From assembly GCA_900313435.1 (NCBI GenBank), contig OMRF01000056.1, forward strand, positions 1 through 19,592: a DNA stretch of 19,592 nucleotides. Reading direction: 5' to 3'. The notes under the pieces are model-generated. The model saw only the letters and a program-made list of their open reading frames with translations, had not been told where the DNA came from and did no database searches. Origin of the DNA: an uncultured Lachnospiraceae bacterium (lineage in GTDB: Bacteria; Bacillota; Clostridia; Lachnospirales; Lachnospiraceae). The stretch's first letter is position 1. Each line of letters starts with the position of its first letter. This document shows, piece after piece, positions 7,054-14,631 of the stretch. A program made the position numbers and the translations under genes.

Positions 7054-8400
7054 TCAGCCAAGCGATCTGACGCAGCCGAAAAAGAGAAGCAGCATATCGC
7101 ATATGAGCTTAAGGCCACCGGTAAGCTGCGGCAAAAGAAAAAGGACGTACAGTCTTGAAAGACGATCCTCTGACGCTCCGCGTTCTGATGTTTCAAAGAG
7201 AAGCTGGTTTCGTCTGATGATGTCCGTGATCTGGGATGATGCATCGCCGCCGGCGCCTATGGACAGCGAATACAGCATCTTCATTGAGGAACGGACCTGT
7301 GGAAGGGAAAACTCAGACAGGAAGGAAAGATAAGGTTCCACCTTATCGGGCGCCATTTTGAGCTCTACTATCAGCTTTTTAAGAGGGATCTTAAGAACCG
7401 GAGGTGCGTTTGCATAAGATTTTGTGATGGCGACCTGGACATTCTCGTTTTGGATAAGAAGTGAAGTCTCAAGGAGCCAGATGGGATAATCCCTTTCTAT
7501 CGCCCTTTTCACCCTCTTCTTTGCAGCATGGCGTTTTAAGATATCAAGTGGAAGGTTCGTTTTGCAGGAAAGCATTCTTTTATAAACTTCCTCCATCTCT
7601 TCATCCTCTTCCTTCTCCTCCTCGTCCGCGGCTGACAGAAAGGAATCCGCCCGGTAAAAAATAAAAAGGTCAAAGATCAGAACAACCGTTGTCACGATAT
7701 TTCCCAAAGTACTTTTTGAAATGTCCACATTAAGCCTTTTCGAGATAAAATAGATACCCGAGCAAAGAAGCAGGGAGGAAGCTATGGAAATAAAGACATT
7801 CCGCCTCTCTCTTTTTTTCTTCAAAAGGAGGTCATATATCCTGTCCGCCATCATCCGCCTGTAGTTTAAGAGCAACAGTATCTGGTCGTCACAATTTCCG
7901 CCAAGCTTCTCCGCATCAAGAGCAAAGCGGTGAACCATCCGGAGTACCCGCCCGGGATGCTCCTTCTCTATGATGGAAAGGGCATGGCCTTCAACATCCG
8001 CTTCGTTATAGGTATGCTTGATATGGTCGATAGCGCGAAGGACCGCGTTCTTCATCCTTCCGCTTTCAAAGAGGCTGTTGACGTCGATCAGGGCCGAAAG
8101 GATCTTTTTTGATCTTTTGAAGGAATAAAGAAACTGCTCTATATAGATGGACGTATCGGAAAACCTCTGCTGGATGAAGCGGTTTTTTGCCGCATTCCTT
8201 ATGAAGAACGGAAGAATGATGACAAGTGAGGAAACGAGGATCAGCCTGTAAAAAAATGGAAGAGCGAAGAATCTTCCGAGGAGGAGCATTGAAAATGCCG
8301 CAACAGAGTACAACAAAACGCTTTTCTTTGCTGAGAAGACATAGCCGTATTCCCTCAGTTCATCCGACAAGCCCTGCCTTTGTCTTGATAACGTTCCCAC
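7054..8400 (-). CDS. Tad-type inner-membrane platform protein, probable TadB-TadC fusion
   Basis: A 448-aa membrane protein with probable helices at 27-47, 49-68, 202-220 and 231-250, and one or two near 417-443. Two charged helical regions (about 72-200 and 265-415) separate them, joined by a very acidic linker at 258-271 (DEEEKEEDEEMEE). Such helical blocks between membrane pairs are typical of the T2SSF platform of type II secretion and Tad systems, and the second holds the common T2SSF-like SIGAGGDASSQ. One protein with two such blocks suggests TadB and TadC are combined. The start is GTG at 8400, within the last 41 bases of the ATPase gene and preceded by AAGGAAGGGG. A later start is possible but has a worse ribosome binding site. 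Confidence 0.78.
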   Translation of the reverse strand: MGTLSRQRQGLSDELREYGYVFSAKKSVLLYSVAAFSMLLLGRFFALPFFYRLILVSSLVIILPFFIRNAAKNRFIQQRFSDTSIYIEQFLYSFKRSKKILSALIDVNSLFESGRMKNAVLRAIDHIKHTYNEADVEGHALSIIEKEHPGRVLRMVHRFALDAEKLGGNCDDQILLLLNYRRMMADRIYDLLLKKKRERRNVFISIASSLLLCSGIYFISKRLNVDISKSTLGNIVTTVVLIFDLFIFYRADSFLSAADEEEKEEDEEMEEVYKRMLSCKTNLPLDILKRHAAKKRVKRAIERDYPIWLLETSLLIQNENVQVAITKSYANAPPVLKIPLKKLIVELKMAPDKVEPYLSFLSEFSLPQVRSSMKMLYSLSIGAGGDASSQITDIIRRNQLLFETSERGASEDRLSRLYVLFLLPQLTGGLKLICDMLLLFFGCVRSLG

Positions 8401-9580
8401 TTGAGCCCCTTCCTTTCGTTTTGAGATTAAGCATCCTTTTGCCTATGTCGTCCATCCTCCATGCGGAAACTACGGGACTTAAGCTGTCATTTTCCGCTGT
8501 AGAGAGAAGGATCCTGTCTGTAGCAAAGGAAAAGGAGTCGTCACCGGTTTCGCATTTCTTGATCCAGGAAGGCTCTGCACCGCAGGTTTCACAGATTTTT
8601 TTTGAAATGCCCTGGGGCATAGCTTCGCCCGTAAAGTTCCCGTCCTCAAATACGATCGAAAGATTATTCTTCCCGTCACAACGTTCAAAAAAACCGACCT
8701 CATCGATCGTCCTTCTCAGAACGCCATTAATAAGCTTTTTTTTGATAAGTATGCCCACGTCTATGAACTCATAGACATTATTTATAAAACGGTTCTCGTC
8801 GGGAACCTCTCCTGCCATATTGAGCATCCTGTCCGGTATCTTTCTGATGTCGTCGGCATGCAGGGTAGTCATTCCCCTGACCCCCGTGGAAAAGCCCTCA
8901 AGAAGTCTTTTCACCTCCCGTCCCCTTGCTTCTGAAAGCATCATCCACTTGGGGTTTAGTCGCATAGAGACCTTGATGGCAGCGCTGTGATCAAGCCGGT
9001 TTCCTACACGAAGTTCAACACAGTCATGCCCGGGTGAGAGGCTTTTATAATGCCATTCGGGATTGTCCTCTATGGTAATGACACGCTCGTCCTTTGGGAT
9101 GAAGGTTGAGAAGAACTTCGCGCATTCAGTTTTCCCGGCACCGGGCTCCCCGATGAAGACCATATTAAGATGTGCCCTGACGCAGTCTTTCATAAGGGAA
9201 ATGACATCCTTTGTGGCATAGCCGTTTTTTATCATTGTCTCCTCGCTCATCCTCGTCTTCGGGAGCGACCGCCTTATTGAAAGAGCAAGCCCCCCTTGGG
9301 ATACTGAAGGATGGACTATTGTGATACGAAGAGTATCCGTATCCGCTTCAAGTACCGGCGATTCCTTGTTGAAGGGAAGGCTCACCGTATTTGCGACCCT
9401 CATAGAAAAGCCGGAAAGGAAGTCATTGTCAAGACGGCTTTCATCTATCCGCTTTCGATTCATGTCCTTATCAGTTGTAAAGATGACCCCCTCTGACGCG
9501 TCTATATCGGTGATGTTCTGATCCTTTATAAGCCCGTAAAGAGGGCCGAAAAATCCCCTTTCATATGTTTCATCCGACAT
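8360..9580 (-). CDS. tadA: TadA/CpaF-family secretion ATPase
   Basis: A 406-aa cytoplasmic ATPase that would drive assembly or secretion through the adjacent membrane protein. It has Walker A GEPGAGKT (144-151), an Asp box ITIEDNPEW (168-176), Walker B MMLSEARG (213-220) and a His box TTLHADD (238-244), the order of type II/IV secretion ATPases of the CpaF branch. ATG at 9580 is preferred over GTG at 9589 because GGGAGG lies 8 bases upstream of it. The stop of the small upstream gene overlaps this start region (TGAAATG). After the ATPase core is an unusual tail of about 100 residues with a Cys cluster (KICETCG and KKC, C330, C333, C343) that may bind metal. Confidence 0.92.
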   Translation of the reverse strand: MSDETYERGFFGPLYGLIKDQNITDIDASEGVIFTTDKDMNRKRIDESRLDNDFLSGFSMRVANTVSLPFNKESPVLEADTDTLRITIVHPSVSQGGLALSIRRSLPKTRMSEETMIKNGYATKDVISLMKDCVRAHLNMVFIGEPGAGKTECAKFFSTFIPKDERVITIEDNPEWHYKSLSPGHDCVELRVGNRLDHSAAIKVSMRLNPKWMMLSEARGREVKRLLEGFSTGVRGMTTLHADDIRKIPDRMLNMAGEVPDENRFINNVYEFIDVGILIKKKLINGVLRRTIDEVGFFERCDGKNNLSIVFEDGNFTGEAMPQGISKKICETCGAEPSWIKKCETGDDSFSFATDRILLSTAENDSLSPVVSAWRMDDIGKRMLNLKTKGRGSSGNVIKTKAGLVG

Positions 9581-9581
9581 T

Positions 9582-9824
9582 TCAGCCACCTCCCGACGAA
9601 AGCGCGATATCTATGGCGCTGTTTACGCTTCCCGCCGAGGCGCCCCCCATGATCCCGCCGGCAGATTCAGCACTTCTGAAGAATCCTGAGATAAGCTCCG
9701 AAAAAGCCTGTCCCACGACCGAACCGGCGTCAGTGCCTATAAGGAAGGAAATGAGCCCGATAAGGGCGACGATGGATACGACCGTGATGATAGCCGGTCC
9801 GTATTCCTTTAAGATGTCCTGCAT
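9582..9824 (-). CDS. Flp-like small pilin candidate
   Basis: An 80-aa protein and the first gene of the Tad-like locus. ATG at 9824 has a strong AGGAGGT 7 bases upstream. The N-terminus MQDILKEYGPAIITVV contains the Glu-Tyr pair seen just after the cleavage site in Flp pilins, followed by one hydrophobic helix (about 10-30). A small, Gly/Ser/Ala-rich tail ends in SSGGG. There is no leader peptide or cleavable Gly before the Glu-Tyr pair. It overlaps the tadA start region, so the two are probably translationally coupled. It could instead be a membrane accessory subunit; the pilin role is inferred from position, size and motif. Confidence 0.7.
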   Translation of the reverse strand: MQDILKEYGPAIITVVSIVALIGLISFLIGTDAGSVVGQAFSELISGFFRSAESAGGIMGGASAGSVNSAIDIALSSGGG

Positions 9825-9860
9825 TTACACCACCTCCTGACAAAAAAGATGCAGAACCAT

Positions 9861-9881
9861 TGATGTGACAAATGATGTGAC
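9861..9881. repeat. Direct repeat TGATGTGAC in the Tad-locus leader
   Basis: TGATGTGAC occurs at 9861-9869 and again at 9873-9881, a 12-base period, about one helical turn. On the transcribed strand it reads GTCACATCA twice. It lies between the predicted -10 box (9893-9898) and the ribosome binding site of the Flp-like gene, just after the expected start of transcription. Such a site could bind a regulator, but no known operator is recognised. Confidence 0.5.
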
Positions 9882-9892
9882 CTTTCATGAAA

Positions 9893-9921
9893 AGTGTAGG
9901 AGGGACTTTAGCAGGCTTCAA
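9893..9921 (-). promoter_or_regulatory. Candidate sigma-A promoter of the Tad-like locus
   Basis: On the minus strand, TTGAAG (9921-9916) and TACACT (9898-9893) are separated by exactly 17 bases, matching four of six consensus positions each. Transcription would begin near 9886 and give a leader of about 60 bases before the Flp-like gene. It lies immediately downstream of the terminator of the GH9 operon, which fits an independent unit. Confidence 0.5.
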
Positions 9922-9934
9922 AAAAAATTGCAAT

Positions 9935-9973
9935 AAAAAAAGCCAATATTTAATAAAGATTTTAAATACTGGC
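9935..9973 (-). terminator. Intrinsic terminator of the mtnA-mrp-GH9 transcript
   Basis: Read on the minus strand, GCCAGTATTTAA and TTAAATATTGGC form a 12-bp stem (with one G-U pair) around an 8-base loop, followed directly by seven T. The odd pair is a wobble only in the minus-strand transcript and a mismatch in the plus-strand one. This supports termination of transcripts coming from GH9, about 165 bases upstream. Confidence 0.75.
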
Positions 9974-10012
9974 CTTTATATTTATAATTTTTTTAAAAAA
10001 GCGGAAGTGAAA

Positions 10013-10130
10013 AGCGAAGCATAGCTGTTTCGCATACGAGCGCCGCCAGATTGATAAATGAATTGCCGCACATCTTTCCGGCGCGAGTCCTAAGAAACAG
10101 CTATGCGGAGCAGTCCGGAGTGAGTTCTAA
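10013..10130. repeat. Nested palindromic intergenic element, probable structured 3' UTR or dispersed repeat
   Basis: Three nested arm pairs share one centre: GCATAGCTGTTTC (10019-10031) with GAAACAGCTATGC (10094-10106); GCGCCG (10040-10045) with CGGCGC (10079-10084); and AGAT (10048-10051) with ATCT (10072-10075). An outer GC pair extends the stem. A 16-base motif, CCGGCGCGAGTCCTAA (10078-10093), recurs at 10115-10130 with three changes. It lies between the GH9 stop and the terminator. It has no coding potential and is either a mobile palindromic repeat or an RNA structure in the GH9 3' UTR. The rest of the 9825-10137 gap holds the terminator, promoter and leader described separately. Confidence 0.6.
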
Positions 10131-10137
10131 GGGGTAA

Positions 10138-12483
10138 CTATGCCCCAGCCTTCTCTGCCGCGAGAATGTAGATCAGCGGTGAATTCCAATAGATTGTAAC
10201 TTCGTTAGTAGAATAGCTCTGCGCGTTATCCGCATAGCATTTCATCGGGGCGAGCCCGAACAATATTGTCTTTGCATAGGAGTCGTCGAGATTTGAGTCG
10301 GGGCCGCCTACCAGCATCCCGGGTACCGCATGGCCTGCCGCTTCCGACGGTCTGTGGTGGGGATCCTTCGGAGAGAAGGTACCTTCGCCCGTGATATAGC
10401 AGTAACCAAGGCAATTTGCTCCGAGAAGATAATCGGTCTGCCTTTTTGCAAGAAGTGCAAAAGACTCATCTCCCGTGACCTTCGAATACATATAGAGCGC
10501 CATGGCGTTGTTTGCGATCGTCATATTGGAGCCCCAGGGGAAATCTTTTGAAAGGGTAGTATAATACGGTTCCTTCCCTGTCCTCTCCTTAAGATTCTCA
10601 GCGGTCTTTTTCAGACTCGAAAGTGCAAGCGCTGAAATATCGGAAATATTTCTGTCTTTAACATCCTTTGCCTTCGAAAGAACATAATCTGCATAGGTTC
10701 CGACGGATGCCCACCCAAGTCCTCTATTGATCTTTTCATCGGCGGCAGCTTCGGCTACTGCGGCGCGGTAACTTTCCGCTTCTTCAGCCGGAACGGAAAG
10801 GAAGAGTTCAGACGCGGCCCAGTACCTTTCATCCCTTGAAACAGCATCCGGGTATTCTCCCGTCTCTATCCCTTCGGGATTCTTAAAGCCGATACTATCA
10901 CCGGTAATTGAGAGAAGATACTGATACGCCTTCTTTGCGGCATTTAAGCATTTTTCCGAAAAAGCAGGGTCAATGTCCTTATAAACCTTGGAGGCATGAG
11001 CCATAAGCGCGGAGAAGGTGCCTGTGGCAGTTTCGGAAATGGGGGAAAGGATGAGGGGAGCCGTGTCTGATGCCGCATCAATTTCCGTGTCGGGAAATAC
11101 CGCGGTAGTCACCTTGTGATAAACTCCACCTGAGGCATCATCCTGCATCTTCAGCAAAAATTCGAGTTCATAACGCGCTTCATCAAGTATGTCAGGGATC
11201 TTGTTCCCGCTCTCCGGAATCCCCAGATCATCAGCGGAAAAGCCCGTATCCTCGTAGGTGATCAAAAGATCATATGCCGCCTTTGCTCCGGGAACCGTGT
11301 ACTTTCCGTAGTCTCCCGCGTCATGCCAGCCTCCACTCACATCCTTTGTCTGATCGGTGCCGTATATGGTTGCTGGAGCGGTGTGGCAGGCCTCGTGCGA
11401 AAACTCATTATTATCCCCGAAAGTGACCTTTGTCCCGCAGCGCTGGGAATAGAGCATCCTGACCGAGTCATAAAGCGCCTTGTCATAAAGGTGGTCTCCG
11501 ATCTCAAAGGGGAAAGAGCTCCCGAAGCCATCCACACATATGTAGTAATACCCGGGTGTCTCAAAGTCGGAAAAATCGCCCCTCTTTATGATCTGGCCCG
11601 CACCGTCCGAATACGTTCCATCGTCAAGGAGTCCCTCGTAGACCACAGTCTTCTTTTCAACGTCGCAGACATAGTATACCGATGCGTCGGGCGCTCTCTC
11701 TACGAAGACGGTCTTCTGAGCCTTTGGACTATATCCAAGCTGGTTGATGTTCACCTTCACATAATTGGGCAGCGCGTTTACAACCTGCGCGTTTGAAGCA
11801 TCCTTTACCACAAGCTTTATATTATCAATATAGATGTTGTGAGGAGGGGTGTCAGGGTCCATGTCCTCAATACGCCCCATGTTGAAGACGAGACGCGGCG
11901 CGGGATCTGAATCCTCAGTCATCTCAAAGTCCTTTGAAAAATGAAGGACAGAAGGGGTAACATCGATATATTCCCCAACATAGGCGTGATAGTCCCCGCC
12001 ATTCTTCTGAAGACGGTATTCCACCTTCCTCGCTATATCACTTCTTATGTCAAATGAATATGTATAGACGCATCCCGTTGAAAGGGCAAAACCGTCCCTG
12101 TACGCCTGGTTTGCGTAATCAACAACACCTATGTTCTTAATCTCACAAACAAGTTCTCCACCGGACACCTTAAGATTAAAACTTCCGCTCTTGGTATATT
12201 CCGAGAAGCCGCCCTTTTCCCCCGAGCTTGAATCAAACTGGATATTGATGATCTCGTCCCCGTTCTGAAGTGGCTTGACCTCTTGTCCCTGGGCCGCTCT
12301 CTCGACGTCGGAAACGAGGGCAGGTCCGTATGCTACAAGATTTCCAATCATGGAAGGTACTGCGCTGCTGCCGGATGATGAAGACGCCGGTGTTTTGTCA
12401 CCATTCCTTCCCGCGCAGCAGGTACAAGTCAACGCCATTACTGATGAAAGGAAGATCGCTATCGCCTTTCCAGATCTTTTCAT
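10138..12483 (-). CDS. Secreted GH9 endoglucanase with CBM4-like and CelD_N domains
   Basis: The 781-aa enzyme is predicted to hydrolyse beta-1,4-glucans such as cellulose or mixed-linkage glucan outside the cell. Residues 1-25 form a signal peptide with a Cys-rich end (C20, C22, C23), possibly a lipoprotein, although the lipobox is not canonical. A Ser-rich linker leads to a CBM4/9-type beta sandwich at about 75-228, an Ig-like CelD_N domain at about 241-330 (VKVNINQLGYSP), and the GH9 catalytic domain at about 335-781. Catalytic Asp residues lie in GGWHDAGDYGKY (D388, D391) and the acid is probably Glu761 in NEVTIYWNSPL. HHRPSEAAGHAVPGMLVGGP is a further GH9 signature. No dockerin or SLH domain is present. 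The gene follows mrp by 16 bases and AAGGAG overlaps the mrp stop. Confidence 0.95.
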   Translation of the reverse strand: MKRSGKAIAIFLSSVMALTCTCCAGRNGDKTPASSSSGSSAVPSMIGNLVAYGPALVSDVERAAQGQEVKPLQNGDEIINIQFDSSSGEKGGFSEYTKSGSFNLKVSGGELVCEIKNIGVVDYANQAYRDGFALSTGCVYTYSFDIRSDIARKVEYRLQKNGGDYHAYVGEYIDVTPSVLHFSKDFEMTEDSDPAPRLVFNMGRIEDMDPDTPPHNIYIDNIKLVVKDASNAQVVNALPNYVKVNINQLGYSPKAQKTVFVERAPDASVYYVCDVEKKTVVYEGLLDDGTYSDGAGQIIKRGDFSDFETPGYYYICVDGFGSSFPFEIGDHLYDKALYDSVRMLYSQRCGTKVTFGDNNEFSHEACHTAPATIYGTDQTKDVSGGWHDAGDYGKYTVPGAKAAYDLLITYEDTGFSADDLGIPESGNKIPDILDEARYELEFLLKMQDDASGGVYHKVTTAVFPDTEIDAASDTAPLILSPISETATGTFSALMAHASKVYKDIDPAFSEKCLNAAKKAYQYLLSITGDSIGFKNPEGIETGEYPDAVSRDERYWAASELFLSVPAEEAESYRAAVAEAAADEKINRGLGWASVGTYADYVLSKAKDVKDRNISDISALALSSLKKTAENLKERTGKEPYYTTLSKDFPWGSNMTIANNAMALYMYSKVTGDESFALLAKRQTDYLLGANCLGYCYITGEGTFSPKDPHHRPSEAAGHAVPGMLVGGPDSNLDDSYAKTILFGLAPMKCYADNAQSYSTNEVTIYWNSPLIYILAAEKAGA

Positions 12484-12499
12484 AATAAACCAATACTCC

Positions 12500-13360
12500 T
12501 TAAAGAATTATCGCTGCTGCCGCCTTTTCAAAGTCTTCATCCGGAAGAGCCTCAACCTCACCCTTGTCACAGAACTCCGCAACAGAGGGGTCTATCGGAA
12601 GCCTCGCAAGGACAGGTATCCCGGAAGCACCGGAAACTGAGTCAATATCCGACTTTCCGAATATCTCGAAGCGCTCCCCGCATTTCTTGCAGGAAAAATA
12701 ACTCATATTTTCTATTATCCCGATTATCCTTATGCCCATCATAGAAGCCATGTTCCGGGCCTTGTTCACGATCATTGAGACCAGCTGCTGAGGGGATGTC
12801 ACAAGGATTATACCTTCAACAGGGAAGGACTGGAATACTGTAAGCGGCACATCTCCTGTTCCGGGAGGCATGTCGATCAGAAGATAATCAAGCTCTCCCC
12901 ATATCACGTCAGTCCAAAACTGCTTCACGGCGCCGGCGATCACCGGTCCTCTCCAGATCACGGGAGTCTCCTCATCGGGAAGGATGAGATTGATCGACAT
13001 TATCTTTATCCCGCCCTTTGATTCCACCGGATGACTTCCGCCTTCCTCAGCATAGGCAGGTCCCTTTACCCCAAAAAGCTTAGGAATGGAAGGACCTGTG
13101 ATATCGGCATCAAGGATCCCGACCTTGAAGCCCTGATTTTTGAGGCACCTTGCCAGCGATGAAGTAACATAAGATTTCCCGACGCCGCCCTTTCCGCTCA
13201 TGACGGCGATAACATGCTTTATATTCGATCCGGGATTACCTTCCACGAGAAAAGACTGCTGCTGAGCCTCTTTTTCCTTTTCGACATCTTCCTTTTTCTT
13301 GCCGGAACGCTGAAGAACCCGCTCTGCAGCTTCTTTTGCCAGTCTTTCTTCTTCTGTCAT
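12500..13360 (-). CDS. mrp: Mrp/NBP35-family iron-sulfur cluster carrier ATPase
   Basis: A 286-aa cytoplasmic P-loop protein that probably carries and inserts Fe-S clusters. It has the deviant Walker A KGGVGKS (57-63), GILDADITGPSIPKLFG (81-97), LLIDMPPGTGD (160-170) and TSPQQLVSMIVNKARNM. The CxxC pair that bridges clusters in the dimer is C224-x-x-C227 in FSCKKCG. The N-terminal 40 residues are charged and helical rather than the DUF59 domain of longer Mrp proteins. ATG at 13360 follows the mtnA stop by 4 bases, with AAAGGATGA as ribosome binding site. The link to mtnA and GH9 is by operon only. Confidence 0.93.
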   Translation of the reverse strand: MTEEERLAKEAAERVLQRSGKKKEDVEKEKEAQQQSFLVEGNPGSNIKHVIAVMSGKGGVGKSYVTSSLARCLKNQGFKVGILDADITGPSIPKLFGVKGPAYAEEGGSHPVESKGGIKIMSINLILPDEETPVIWRGPVIAGAVKQFWTDVIWGELDYLLIDMPPGTGDVPLTVFQSFPVEGIILVTSPQQLVSMIVNKARNMASMMGIRIIGIIENMSYFSCKKCGERFEIFGKSDIDSVSGASGIPVLARLPIDPSVAEFCDKGEVEALPDEDFEKAAAAIIL

Positions 13361-13364
13361 TATT

Positions 13365-14396
13365 TCATCCTTTCAAATAATGTATCCCGTTTTCAGTGAT
13401 CACCCCGGTGATGAGACTGTGGTCTGTCACATCAAATGCGGGATTGTAAACCTTGATATTTTCGGGAGCCATCCTTTTCTCATACCACATTTCAGTGACC
13501 TCCGAAGGTTCCCTTTCTTCGATCGGAATGTCGGCACCTGTCTTTATGCTTTCATCGATCGTCGACGTGGGAGCGCAGACATAAAATGGGATCCCATAGT
13601 GCTTTGCCGCAATGGCAAGAAGGGAGGTCCCGATCTTGTTTGCGGTATCGTAATTTGCGGCGATACGGTCAGCCCCGACAAAGATAATGTCGATCTTTCC
13701 GCTCTTCATAAGCGAGGAACTCATGTTGTCACAATTAAGTGTTGTATCGATCCCTGCATCTGAAAGCTCAAGCGCTGTGAGCCTCGCACCCTGAAGAAGA
13801 GGCCTTGTCTCATCGCAGTAAGCTCTGAAATTGACACCATTTTCATGAGCAATATACATGGGTGCCGTAGCTGTCCCATACTTAAGGCAGGCAAGACGCC
13901 CGGCGTTGCAGTGAGTGAGAACGCCGTAACCATCCTTGATGAGCGACGCTCCAAGTTCTCCTATCTTCTTTTCTATGACTTCCTCATCATCCCTTATTTT
14001 GACTGCGTGCTCATAAAGGTGCTCGATTATGGCCGAAACATCATCTGTTTCTGATGCTTTGGCCTCTTTCATCATCTCAGAAAGCGCCCAGGAGAGGTTC
14101 ACGGCAGTAGGGCGTGAGCTGTTTAAGTAATCTGCTTCCTTTTGAAGCTCAAGTAGAAAGGCATCTTTGTCCTTTTCCCCTATCGAACGTGAAAGGACAG
14201 AAAGCGCCATCGCCGCAAATACCCCGATGGCGGGAGCCCCACGGACTCTGAGCTTCTTTATTGCTTCATAAAGTTCCTCCCTTTTTGAGATATCGATGAG
14301 CTTTACCTCACCCGGGAGAAGGGTCTGATCTATGATCCTGACCGCTGTATTTCCTTCCGCAAACGCGACTGTATCTATTGAATCAAAGGCTTTCAT
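13365..14396 (-). CDS. mtnA: S-methyl-5-thioribose-1-phosphate isomerase
   Basis: Isomerises methylthioribose-1-phosphate to methylthioribulose-1-phosphate in methionine salvage. It is related to eIF2B-alpha. The 343-aa product has RGAPAIG (52-58), THCNAG with probable catalytic Cys163, and FVGADRIAANYDTANKIGT with Asp243. It could instead act mainly on 5-deoxyribose-1-phosphate, as some MtnA proteins do. ATG at 14396 is preferred to the in-frame ATG at 14417 because GGAAGG falls 8 bases before it and the product begins like the family. Other methionine-salvage genes (mtnK, mtnB, mtnD) are not in the window. It is the first gene of the mtnA-mrp-GH9 unit. Confidence 0.92.
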   Translation of the reverse strand: MKAFDSIDTVAFAEGNTAVRIIDQTLLPGEVKLIDISKREELYEAIKKLRVRGAPAIGVFAAMALSVLSRSIGEKDKDAFLLELQKEADYLNSSRPTAVNLSWALSEMMKEAKASETDDVSAIIEHLYEHAVKIRDDEEVIEKKIGELGASLIKDGYGVLTHCNAGRLACLKYGTATAPMYIAHENGVNFRAYCDETRPLLQGARLTALELSDAGIDTTLNCDNMSSSLMKSGKIDIIFVGADRIAANYDTANKIGTSLLAIAAKHYGIPFYVCAPTSTIDESIKTGADIPIEEREPSEVTEMWYEKRMAPENIKVYNPAFDVTDHSLITGVITENGIHYLKG

Positions 14397-14428
14397 CTTT
14401 TCTTCCTTCCGGTGCATAAACTCGCTTA

Positions 14429-14457
14429 ATTCTATATCCTATTGGAAATGAATTCAA
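14429..14457 (-). promoter_or_regulatory. Sigma-A promoter for mtnA-mrp-GH9
   Basis: On the minus strand, TTGAAT (14457-14452), a 17-base spacer and TAGAAT (14434-14429) match the sigma-A consensus at nine of twelve positions. Transcription would start near 14422 and give a leader of about 25 bases before mtnA. Confidence 0.65.
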
Positions 14458-14631
14458 GTGACTTGGGATCAAGAGAAAGGGGTGCTTTTTTATTTCAAAG
14501 ACTTTGTAGATTGTTCCTGTAGAAGAACTGGTAATCATATATATGGTAAGCTCCCCAAATTTATCAAATATCTCCAAACATCTCAAAATACCAGTTATTC
14601 ACCTATATATCCTTTCGGCTTTAATATCCTG
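14458..14631. other. AT-rich spacer between the HD-phosphatase gene and the mtnA promoter
   Basis: No gene is supported here. It holds an inverted repeat, AACTGGTA (14526-14533) and TACCAGTT (14589-14596), with a 55-base gap, and a CATATATATG palindrome at 14536-14545. A long-range hairpin might help end the HD-phosphatase transcript, but there is no T run, so no terminator is called. Confidence 0.35.

Noticed and set aside
11323..11796. Plus-strand open frame of 157 codons inside the GH9 gene
   Set aside because: Shadow of the GH9 reading frame; no start signal or known motif.
14526..14596. Inverted repeat AACTGGTA...TACCAGTT as a terminator
   Set aside because: The loop is 55 bases and no T run follows, so it does not meet the pattern of an intrinsic terminator.
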